Source of the DNA: Paragonimus westermani
Lineage: Eukaryota > Platyhelminthes > Trematoda > Plagiorchiida > Troglotrematidae
Assembly (NCBI GenBank): GCA_008508345.1
Contig: QNGE01001313.1
Location: 36,545-100,544 of the forward strand
Length of the DNA: 64,000 bases
Reading direction: 5' to 3'
Shown here: one piece after another, positions 26,063 through 36,020 of the stretch
How the letters are laid out: each line of letters begins with the position of its first letter
Position numbering within the stretch: position 1 is the first letter of the stretch
The notes under the pieces: model-generated
Told to the model about the DNA's origin: nothing
Seen by the model: only the letters and a program-made list of their open reading frames with translations
Databases searched by the model: none
Position numbers and translations under genes: made by a program

Positions 26063-26524
26063 CATTCACACTTTCAAACTCGTGTCACTTTAAATTGATT
26101 TAAGCTGAACACTTGATTTGCACATCAATAACATACGATATTTACTTCTAAACCATCACTCCAGGGTGATTTATACAGAGACGGAAAATTGAGCCGGCAG
26201 GTTAATTACAAACAGTAGAAGCACCCTTTGTTTAAACTATCTGCCTTGTGTACATCAGCTGGGAAGGGCAACCATGATATCGGTGTAGGTTAGATACTGT
26301 GAGCTGGTTGCCCGGTCACATACCACACCACGAACAACATATGACGGGTTTTAGAATTTTAGCTACGTGCCTCCGACGTTCCTACCGGGACGAAAAGAGG
26401 AACGAAGTGGGCAGTGCATTTATGACAAACGGAGCATACTCTAGTCGAAATTCATGCTCTTAAGATTTCACTGTCAAGCAAATCATTACTCTGATGAGTT
26501 GTTAGAGATTGGGGCAATTTTAAC

Positions 26525-26860
26525 TTGAACACCACTCACACTGGATCACAGCTTTCATATTTAGATGGAGTTTCCTGCCATCCTGCTTCGAAAAGAAGCG
26601 CTGGACTCGGGTTTCTCTCTTGTTGCAGATCGTCAGCAGTGTAGATCTTTGATAAGGATTGGGTTAGAACTCCAGCCACCTTTTCATGGGACAACTGTGT
26701 CGACTATTGTGCCATTCACCCCACATTAGGTACGACCGAATTATCACATCGGAACGTCTAACCAATTTCGCATGTGAATAATGATCAGGTTGTCCGATCT
26801 TCTCGATAGGAGACAAGGTTACTATTTGTTAACTACAGCCGATAACACCACGATTAGGGC
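26525..26860 (-). repeat. SINE-like repeat, copy 3
   Basis: Aligns along its length with 21,590-21,935, sharing CACCACTCACACTGGATCACAG, TTCGAAAAGAAGCGCTGGACTC, GATCGTCAGCAGTG, CACATTAGGTACGACCGAAT, AATGATCAGGTTGTCCGAT and the GTTAACTACAGCCGATAA end. The tRNA-like A and B boxes are recognisable but carry several substitutions, so it is older or less constrained than copy 2. Confidence 0.7.
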
Positions 26861-27451
26861 TGTCCAGACGACAAAAGCGAAACTCAAGTATAGTGGTTCT
26901 TTTCCAAGGGAGGTTGGCCGGAAAGTTTGTCCAATTGCGAAGGCTGTGATCAACTTAAAATCATTACTCGTCTAAATTCGGCTGTGGTCAGCTTGTAGAT
27001 CAGAGCTATTACGAAATCGATAATGGATTAGTGTTTCAAGGTTTCTCCGTGAAAAGTATTCACACCAGACCAATTTCCGACACCCAAGATAGTAACCAAC
27101 GTAAATTTATGGTCTGCGACCGCCCAACCGAAAAGTGGCATTCAAACCACCCTGTCCGCGTGTTTGGCTACAAAGTAGAGAATACGCATGTGACTACTGC
27201 ACAATGACCAGTAGTAACAGTATATTGTCAGAAAACTGAACTTTGTGCATTATGCGATTGGTTTTTCGGGAAGATTTGGGGGCGGGACAAGGAAACGTAC
27301 TTGTCCTCTTCGCGTCAGCGGGGTTTTCATACGATGACTTGAATTTTGGATAGGCCAGAGTGGTGCCATTGCCTGAACATCATCAGATCAATCGATGGGC
27401 GAGAGACTGAGCATGTCATCTTAATGGACTATTGAAACACTGGGTTCGCTT

Positions 27452-28080
27452 CAATAACTTCATCAGCGCACAATGAAGACATATGTTGCGATATGTTAAC
27501 ATTTCGTTTTAGTCAGTTTGGGGCGTGTTCAGCCACACGCTGAGATAGCCGTCGGTCTGTTCTGCCTATTTAAACGTCACCGCAACTGCAACCGATAGAC
27601 AACATGAGAGACAGAATGGTCAGACCGACTGCGTTCGCGATTGTGCTGAACGAGTCTTTGGCTAAAACAGCACCTGACAACAATGGTAACCGATGGATCG
27701 GTCACTCGAAGCCCCGCGTCATCGATTGCCAGACACATCATGATAACAGGTCACCAGGTGGTCCCACTTAATTCTTTCAAAATATTATTACGTCAGCAGA
27801 ACCCGAAGCTACTGGCCTTTAGCGAGGCCATGCTGATTAGAGCTCATCAGCCGGCGTTATGTGCACAAAAGTGGGTGAAGCAACCTATAGGGTTGCCGTG
27901 GTGGTGATGACGTAACACGTGGTTTGCTTGTTTGCGTGCCCATACCCTGTCTATCCCTAATTGTCTGTCATATATAACTTGCATGTTTTACGTTTGCGAC
28001 TGATGAGAGTAAACGAAATGTTAACATATCGCAACATATGTCTTCCTTCTGCGCTGATGAAGTTAATGGGCTCTGACAAC
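27452..28080. repeat. head-to-head inverted pair of family R2 repeats
   Basis: The segment 27,456-27,512 (AACTTCATCAGCGC..GAAGACATATGTTGCGATATG..) is the near-exact complement of 28,012-28,067. Inside the left arm, 27,540-27,625 is the complement of block A of the 23.7 kb copy; the right arm, 27,715-28,070, is block B in direct orientation. The locus therefore looks like two partial copies joined head to head, giving ~57 bp terminal inverted repeats around ~500 bp. Confidence 0.6.
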
Positions 28081-28958
28081 GGGAACATGGAATGCGTGAG
28101 TTTGTGAGCCGGAAAGGAACCATGCAATCAGCAGCTGATTGGTCGACCAGCAATGGTGAAATCCTGAGCATAGTCATATCTGCCTGAATGCCTGGCAATT
28201 GTACGACAATCACGCAAACACGTGGCAGAACATACGTGTGTTCACTCAGTGTCCACAGTCCAAGTGCTCCCCAGAAGGTCTGGGCAACTTTCGAGTAGCA
28301 CTGCATTGAAATGCTTCGTATCAAACTGCTAAAAACAGATGGGCGTGTGTAGTAACTGTTTTAGTCTCAAAAATATGGCGCACCTCAATTTCAGATAAAA
28401 ATTGAGACCACTTGTGTGCTGAATTAAAACCTTTCTCAAAGTCTGATCGCAAAAGAGAAGTGCTTTCGTTACTCGACTTCATCGGTAGCCTGAAACCGTT
28501 CCGGCAGTTAGTGTTACTGCTTTACCAACTTCTTTGATCCAGATGTCCGCAGTACCTTAAAACTTCGCGTTTATATTTTAATATATAAATTTGTCTTCAC
28601 TATCTAAGGTCAAACACGTATGAGCATTGGATACATCAGTTGTGGATGAAATTAGTTATGAGATTATTCAGATGAGCTCAATGTGTAGTTAGTAGCATGG
28701 TGATCAACGTGGTTTTCTCCGTGAAGCGTGGAAGTGAGTTGAACTCTTGGCTGTAGAGAAGAAATTTACTACCGATAAATGTTAACGGGAGTTAAAATTT
28801 AATATTTTACCATTTTCACACTTGTCGACTAAGAAGCTATCCCAAATTAGGAAACTGTGATCAATCCTGAATTCTGTTCAAATTAGTTATGGGAATAATG
28901 TTGGTTTTTGTTGGTTACGATCTTTCAGCTTACATGCTGGTCACTATCTCTTTTGCAG

Positions 28959-29237
28959 TGCGCCACAAGTTCATGTCATACGAAGTTCACAGAATTCAAC
29001 CTTCAAGACCACTGGTTCTTCCAGAAAATGAACAGAAATGGCACATTCAATTGTTTTGTTCATGATACCGGGGATACGAATGCGATCTTATACAAACTGT
29101 ACGATGATCCCCTCATTTTATTCCATTCGCTTTTTTGGACATTGTCTGCCATCTTCTTCTCTGGATTAGCTCTCATTATCGTTTGGTCACGTGATCGATG
29201 TATTGTGTGGGAAACTGATAACACTATCATCTCCTAA
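28959..29237 (+). CDS. KCNMB-like two-TM protein, exon 2 (C-terminal)
   Basis: Residues 124-215 and the stop TAA at 29,235-29,237. The exon starts in phase 0 right after TTTTGCAG. It opens with CATSSC (Cys124, Cys129), reminiscent of the CSYIPPC motif of KCNMB loops, then a charged or aromatic stretch, an NGT glycosylation site and Cys155 in NGTFNCFV, matching the 'F.C' position before TM2. ILYKLYDDPLILFHSLFW leads into TM2 (about 175-202); the FHSLFW entry to TM2 is characteristic of KCNMB proteins (vertebrate members have a similar H..FW). A short basic/acidic tail RDRCIVWETD follows. Total length of 215 is typical (KCNMB members are roughly 190-280). Assignment is by motif and layout, not by database search; arthropod TipE-like proteins share topology and are the alternative. 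Confidence 0.75.
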   Translation, partial: CATSSCHTKFTEFNLQDHWFFQKMNRNGTFNCFVHDTGDTNAILYKLYDDPLILFHSLFWTLSAIFFSGLALIIVWSRDRCIVWETDNTIIS

Positions 29238-30350
29238 ATGAGATCACACGGATTTCATTTTCATCAAGAACTGTTACGATTGATACCTCATAGCACATCG
29301 TAATACTTTGTTTTTTTACAACTGTACACTTTTTTGGATGTCCAGCAAATGCTCACTAAAACTCGTGACAGTAAGTTTATCCGTGTGCACTTAATTAACT
29401 GAATGCTTTGGGAAAGTTATAGACTCCACCACAGCTTCAGCCAGTCGTGGTCAACAATGAAACTAGCTTGGCTCTCACACAAACGGCACCATAAGTTTTA
29501 TGATCAGCATACTGCAGAAGTGGACATAGCCATGAGCAACCTGAACACAGATGTAATGAGTATGGCCCTTCCAGAAATCAGATTATAAAAACTAAACGGA
29601 AGAGTAAATTTAAAGGCAATTCTGTTCCAATACCCTAATGAAACTCGATTTCTGATTAGTAGTCGAAGTTTTGGTTTATTTTCGAGTTGAGCATCACTCA
29701 CACTTGATCACAGACTTGGCATTCAGATAGACTTCCCAGCCAGCCTCTTTCGAGAAGAATCACTAGACTTGAGTTTCACTCTCATTAGAGCTCGTCAGTA
29801 GTGGATTTTCTAAGCACACTGAACAGATTGCGAATGAACGACTGATAGGTCTCTCGCTATCATCATACCCAAGTGGAAGGAAACAACGCCCACGGAAGTG
29901 TCTTCGGTCATAGCGAGCATATTCAGCTTGATAGATTATTTCGGTAAGTCGTCGAAGAATCTACGTGTGAAACTTGGTTGAACTATGACAGGAAACACAC
30001 AGTCAGAAAGTAGTTACCTAGAAAAAGTGTTTACAAAAGGGGATTTATCATTTCCTTTCATTCAGAAGGCGATAAAAGTGGCACAGCAAAATGTGACATA
30101 TCTTACAGTAAACAGGCAGTGTGGTTGTAATGAAAAATATTTGAATGTTTATTAACCAAGTGGATCGCCAACAGATTGATAAATGCGCTAAATCGCTCCG
30201 GTTTTGGATCTGATAGTGATATGTGATTTTTTCCCATTTCAACCAACTGGTAAAATTTGTCACAAAACTGTCGCATTTCACAGCAAACGTTTTTGTAAAC
30301 TTATCCGTATGTCACTAGTGAGCCTCAGGAATTTGTTGTAAAGATCGCTA
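29238..30350. other. 3' flank of KCNMB-like gene, no further gene seen
   Basis: No canonical AATAAA was noticed close to the stop codon. Small ORFs at 29,403-29,588 and 30,048-30,281 have no recognisable features. A SINE-like fragment is listed separately. Confidence 0.4.
29650..29820 (-). repeat. SINE-like repeat, copy 4 (truncated)
   Basis: Very close match to 21,575-21,715 (GGTTTATTTTCGAGTTGA, CATCACTCACACTTGATCAC, CATTCAGATAGACTTCCCAG, ATTAGAGCTCGTCAGTAGTG) and then stops before the tRNA-like part. It is truncated on that side. Confidence 0.75.
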
Positions 30351-30356
30351 CCTTCC

Positions 30357-30745
30357 GGAACAAAAGCAAAAGTCGGTCTTCGTGGCACAAAGCAAATCTC
30401 GGTTTATTGAGTTTTTATTGGTTATTTTATAGACTAGACGCATCGGTAAGATGAAGAATTACAATTGGCGTTGACGCTCTCGCTTCTCATTGGTCGGCTC
30501 GACTCCGCTTGAAGCTCGTTTGTTTCAACGCGTGACGCACTTAAACAACTTGTTTTACTCCGGTGTTCGTTATAACAAAATCCGATGCTGGAGCAGCGTG
30601 ACGTGCTGATTGGTCCCCACGCTGACACACAAGTCTGTTCGTGTTTTCGACACTGATTGGCCGTAGACTTCTGCGAATCGATGGCTGACTTCGTATCGAT
30701 GCTTTCGTCCAATCCAATTCCTTTACAGGATTGACGTAGTTACAA
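30357..30745 (-). repeat. LTR-like repeat, copy 1 (solo LTR or 3' LTR)
   Basis: On the minus strand this is arranged like a retroviral-type LTR: several CCAAT motifs (GGCCAATCAG, GACCAATCAG, GACCAATGAG), then a TATA motif (TCTATAAAATA, about 30,423-30,433) and, about 20 bp on, AATAAA signals (CTCAATAAACC), then about 50 bp to the end. The block is repeated with moderate divergence at 35,636-36,020 in the same orientation. A 92-codon minus-strand ORF over it is a by-product. Confidence 0.6.
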
Positions 30746-33700
30746 TGGTCTACTGACTGCGTGCGTAACAGCTTGGTTAGTCGGTGAGGTGGACAAGATA
30801 GTGTTGGGCTTTATCTTTTACCAGGTGGCTGATATAAAACATTCCGAGGGTAGCGACTGATTCTGAGACAACCATAACCTGTTTGTATAACCACAACCAC
30901 TATGCTCACGAAAAGTTCATCAGGGCATTGATTTTCCAAGCCACACTTACAACCGTAGTTTCGGCATGAGATTGTGTCCATCGTTGTTTGTAACTGTTAA
31001 ATTCGTTGCCTTACTACCGGATAATTATTGGCCATTTATTAACTATAGTCATTTTCCACGTACTTGTGTATTTCGCGGCTAAACTACCGCAATTTTCACT
31101 GCATTCACGGAATTATTCCTCCGAATTCACCCTAGTGAATGGAGGTGTGTGATGGGATTTTTAACTGTGACGGAACAATGTAGTGTTCCTGACGTTATGG
31201 ATTATCTGTAGATATCACAGCGGTTCGCTAGCATATCACCCTGCCGTACAGAGGAGGGAGTACCTGAGTGACCCTACCGACTTGACAAGCTTAGTCGATA
31301 TGATGAGATCTTAGGTCCCAAACAACGAATTCCTTATGGTAAGGCTCCGATTGCTCGTTACGTTGAGTCGTTTTTCCAGCAGTACAATCAATTTGGAGGG
31401 GATTTCTATCTGAATGGTTCCTAAAATTGAAGTCCATTATTATCTAACGTAGCATCGTGTTCCCACCTGAATCAACCACCCCTAGGGTATTCAAAAATTG
31501 GTCACTTTGAGGAATAGATGCAAGCTGAGCTGCCGGTACTTTACCTTGGTACCAAATGTGCGTGATAATTTCTATTGTGGTATATTTTCAAAGTATCTAT
31601 TGTATCGGAACTAGAATTCGTTTCTACATCGCAGTCACCAGCAGTTTGCTGTTTTGTGACACTCTTTCGAAAGTGCACATCCAAATCCTACTAGCGATGA
31701 GTGATGTTTAGTAGCAAATCGCTCTTATCAGTGTGACACAACTCGTGTTATCCGATAACCGAAGTGCCTCTAATGGAGGTTATTCTTTCATGTCTGCATC
31801 ACAGTTTCAATCGTCTTCAGTGTTTTAACTGGGAGAGGTTTGAACGTACGCCAGATCTTGGCTGAACCATTAGGTAAATCGGAAGGGTTCTGCATACTGA
31901 AGACACGTCTAATTGCCAACAGCGAATTGACCACATTTTCAGGCCTACTTGATCGGTGAACTCCTTACCTAATTCACTAGTTTAGATCATATGATGTACA
32001 TTTCCTTGTTTTTTAAGCCACACTATGTTTTCGTATGCGTGAAAATAAACTTTGTTCCGTCTAAATTGAGTGTGCGATTTTCTCGTGTTATGTGCACACC
32101 AGTTATCGGACGATCAGGTCGGTACCCAAACTACTTCATTATTTAAAGATTAAGAACCAGCGAGGTTCTTCAGACGGTAGTTGAACAGTAACCCATTACT
32201 CGTTGGGAATCTTCAAATCCAAGTCAGTGGACACACTACCTGTTTATTCCTAAGTATCTAGATCGGACTGCGCTACACTTTATTGTCCGCTTTGCAATGT
32301 TACAGATATAACCAATCGTACGAGATACTGCAGCACATTGACCTGGATGCCAAAAATTCAGTTTATTTGGAGCGTCTACATTAGCAATATATCTAGGTGA
32401 ACCTCGATATAATGGTCATTTACACCAGTCCACTTGACTGCTTCATAGAAGTGTCTCCATAATTCAGGTCAGCATTGCACACTTGAAATTCCAGCTGAGG
32501 ATAAATGTGTGTAAGGTGCCTGAAGTTCAAGAATTTGGGAACAACAATTTGTCGACAAACAATTCAGGTCGAAATTACTATGTGAATGTAATGTGGAGTT
32601 GGATCCATATATCAGTCGGAACGGTTCCAATATTTCTCTCTTAGTGGGTCAGCCGGAAGCTTTACTGAATGTTAAGACTATGATTAAGTGTGATTAGTTT
32701 TCCGGTGGGAAGTAGTTCAGGGTATTTAGACAAAGGGGCAGACACTGGATGACGGCTCCAATGATTTATTACGAAACTTCAATCTATCAGCTAAACTGGG
32801 AAGTTAGACTAATGACCTAGTTGGTCTAAGGCCAAGGTTATGATCGTCATTGCCCCCGCAACACAGACTGTTCCCACTAGGACAGACATTGTGAGTTAAA
32901 TGGCAAGTGATAGGTAGTATCAGAACGTCAGTCAAGTTTCGTCATCCGTTCGCTTTTGAATATATATGCCATGACGGGGCTTTTGATCGATCGTGCCTCC
33001 TGATGCCTCAGCTAGTGTCGGTTGTGTTCTCGGATGTAAAACTGCCTTGACAGTTAGCCAATACAACCTACTCCACAGCAACAAGGAGAAGATTAGATGC
33101 ATACGGACGAGGTCTGGGCGGAGAGTTGGCCTTTGGTATAAAACTGGAGTATTGTGCATGTGAAGATGTGAATATGGGGTTCACTTGTGACATAGGTATT
33201 GTTGATGTCCATGTTGAGTCTACTTGGTGGCATTCTATATTGTTGTCGCCTTTGAAAGCCAAATCTTACAACGTAGATTTATATGAACTATTGAGCAGTG
33301 TATCCTTCCGACTACCCGTTACCGCGATTCTGAGTTCCCTGGATGATATATCAACTGTACAAGTTTTGTTGGCTCTGGCACCGAAGAAATACATGACCAT
33401 CTCTGTTGTTTAAAAATAAACCTGTGAGAGTTTTTATACTGGCCTGCCTAGGAATTTATTTTACTAATTATTGTGTTGAACGGTTTTGTCTGTTTGCTAA
33501 TGCAAGTAGACTTTCGAGAGCGATATTTGGCTCCTAGTCTCGTCCCTGAAAGAGAACCCAATATAGCCGTAGATGTGATTGAAATTACCCAGTAGTATGC
33601 ACAATTCAGTAACAGAGCTAGTGATCATTAGTGAGGTCTGCAGGTGATAGCGGTACGGAGTGAAGTGGCCGACGGTGGATCGGAGCGAGATGCATACCTT

Positions 33701-34995
33701 CTCCTACGAATACAGAGACCTCAGTGGGATTGCATATTCACATTAATTTTTGTCGGTTAGCGAGCCACTAAACGGCGGTTATACCGTGAGGGTACTTGGG
33801 AGCGGAAAGCATTTCATTTTCCGTGGTGGAGTTCAGTATCAAACAACTAATCACAAATAATTCTGACTGCACCTAGTAACCCAGGTCTAGCGAGTAAAGA
33901 TACCCACTCTGATGAGAGTGATTTCATGAAATTCACATTCGTGTTACGCACCAATTCATCGAATTCGAACTGCTTGAAGAGAACCTATGATATCATTAAT
34001 GATATAAGGTGGTTTGACGAGCAGTCCGCTTCCAGTTATTCATCATCACGCCAAATACATAACAATCAGTGTCATCGTGGTTGTCGATCGAGCAAAATCC
34101 AGAGACATTTGTCGCACATTTGCGTAACATTGTTATGAATCGGAGGGAAATTATGTGATCTAGTGTGAATTACTTTGCCACGGGAGTTAGACAAATTTCT
34201 ACTGAGTGCACAGCCGTGAGTTAAACAATCGGAATCCGATTGCTTCAGCAGTGGCCAGAATAGGCATATGACTACGTTGTAACGGCAAGTGAGAAAGGGG
34301 CGAAAAATTTGGAAAGCCACTTCCAGCGAGATCTGGCGCCGTGAATCAAAGAGGTACACCAAATTTGCACTCAAAGTGAGCTCCATCTCGCCCTCAGCTT
34401 GTCACGAGGAGTGGTGATCACCTGTCGTTTAAGAAACCTGCCTGGTTGTGCTCCAAAGAATCACGTGGAAGAATAATCACAGAATGAAGCTACTCGTTTA
34501 CACAACGTATCCATGGGTTGTACATAAACTACCGGCTCCAATTGGAACGAGGCTCCTAGATGTGTTGCATTCTCAGTTATTTCAAGTAAGCTGCCTATAC
34601 TACGAGTCACTAGTTCAGCCAGTGCCCCGTCTTTGTATTCTGACATAATATAAATCAACTTCGTTTGTGGAGAGTTCAACGTTCAATACCATCAGCCTCG
34701 TGTGGCAATCAACAGAGATTCATAGGCGTCCTCTGGGAATGTCTGTTGTCAAAATGTCATTTCTGTTTAAGTCGTGTCATCAGTACATAGCCATATAGTT
34801 CTGCGTTTCCAAGTGTGAACAAGGTAACGCTTCTGTCTGGAAGGTACGTAACTGAAGAAGTGATTGTACTGACTGTTTCAAGTGCTATTTTGATATAGAT
34901 GTTTGTGATCTGAACCGTCTGCACCACCATTACGTGGCAAATGTAATAAAGATATGCGTCAATATCTTTGGTCCCAAGTATTGTGTGGCGATTGG
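30746..34995. other. region between the two LTR-like repeats, no intact gene
   Basis: If the two LTR-like repeats belong to one element, gag-pol should lie here on the minus strand. The only weak hint is a Cys/His-poor stretch CRYNVVICLF near 34,270-34,300 resembling a decayed zinc knuckle. I could not recognise protease, RT or integrase, so the stretch may equally be unrelated DNA. A plus-strand ORF with a polyadenylation signal is listed separately. Confidence 0.3.
33126..33413 (+). CDS. hypothetical ORF, 95 codons, with AATAAA at its stop
   Basis: The ORF contains a plausible protein-like composition (VDLYELLSSVSFRLPVTAIL, then SSLDDISTVQVLLAL) and its TAA is directly overlapped by AAATAAA (33,412-33,419), a canonical polyadenylation signal. 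There is no recognised domain, and an upstream acceptor (for example TGCCTCAG near 33,008) is speculative. It could be a terminal exon or chance; I do not assign a function. Confidence 0.2.
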   Translation: MAFGIKLEYCACEDVNMGFTCDIGIVDVHVESTWWHSILLSPLKAKSYNVDLYELLSSVSFRLPVTAILSSLDDISTVQVLLALAPKKYMTISVV

Positions 34996-35008
34996 ATGTG
35001 TTCTTTGC

Positions 35009-35287
35009 TTATGCAAGTAGGCTACCTAAATCAACACCTTCCTCAAAAAAACAAGTGATGTCCTCCATGTACCTTTTGTAGAAAATTTTAGGCTCAGCAG
35101 TCCTACGCGGCGTAGTTTTTATAACGTTGTAATGAAAATATCTGTAAGCAGTATTCCCGACGGTGACCCCGTCGTAACAATAATCTACTAACGATTTTTC
35201 TCCCCTTACTCTGAAACATTTTATTTTACGTGCAATCCAATACCATCTTCTTGAACAAATATATCCCCAGATTGTTTGCAGAAACAT
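35009..35287 (-). mobile_element. reverse-transcriptase fragment, possibly Penelope-like
   Basis: The minus-strand ORF contains PKIFYKRYMEDITCFFEEGV. This resembles the catalytic block of Penelope-like and related reverse transcriptases (KRYVDDIFCIF), with the first catalytic Asp replaced by Glu, preceded by YDGVTVGN, which fits a decayed DGVAMGSPL motif. The clean order of the two motifs with about 35 residues between them supports an RT origin. The flanks have not been resolved, and the clade is a guess. Confidence 0.45.
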
Positions 35288-35635
35288 CTTTCACTTCTGA
35301 GCTCCAACTTTCCACTGGGGCTAAGGAAGCAACAGTATTTGGAACGTGTTCATGCCAATTCCCATTTGAGTATTACGGTACTACATCATCAGAGGTGTTC
35401 GACAAAATGGCAAACCAATTTTTTAAACTTCAGTGATCTCCACAGATGGAGCCTAATTTATCCCCGCCGTAGTGTGCGCAAATAAGTGGTGACAGACAGT
35501 ACCTTCCATCAAACAGTGATTTAAAATATTTGATAATCTAACGCTTGCCATAATCAGTTTTCCTATTTCAGCTGATGACACTAGTGAACTTGCCCAGGCA
35601 CGCAGCTTCTAAGTGTCAGCGTGTTGAAAAGTCAC

Positions 35636-36020
35636 CACTTTCAGAAACAAAATCAACATCAAAATTTGCGGCACCAAGCAAAACAGTTTTATTGAGCCTC
35701 CACTGATTATTATATGGAAGAGATGTGTCAGTAAAATAAAGAATTACGATTGGTGCCGATGCCTCGGCTTTTCCATAGATCGGTGTGTTTTCGTTCTTAG
35801 CTGGTTTGTTTTAAAGCATACCCCATTTGTACCCCTTGTTTTACTCCGATACTGCTTATCACATGCGACGGCAGCATGCCATCCGGAGTGTTCGTCACGC
35901 TGAAGTGCCAGGTTGCTCGCGTTTTCGGCAATGATTGGTCGTAGCCTTCTACGAATCCCTATCTGACCTTTATTGATGTGTTCATCTAATCTAATCGTTT
36001 ACCAGGACGTTAGTGTTGTT
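35636..36020 (-). repeat. LTR-like repeat, copy 2
   Basis: Same orientation as the copy at 30,357-30,745 and collinear with it: AGCAAA.C.G.TTTATTGAG, AAGAATTAC.ATTGG, AGCT.GTTTGTTT.AA, CTTGTTTTACTCCG, CGTTTTCGGCAATGATTGG, TCTACGAATC. The TATA motif seen in copy 1 is altered here; the CCAAT box before the end and the AATAAA are kept. The two copies are well diverged, so any shared insertion is old. Confidence 0.55.

Larger units (their letters stand above)
19252..28958 (+). other. intron of the KCNMB-like gene (9.7 kb)
   Basis: Begins with consensus GTAAGT and ends with CTCTTTTGCAG; both joins are phase 0, so the exons fuse in frame. It contains two good SINE-like copies, two copies of another interspersed repeat and a tRNA-like remnant, listed separately. 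A 118-codon minus-strand ORF (24,658-25,014) has reasonable composition but no recognised domain or supporting signals. No internal exon was recognised. Confidence 0.65.
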
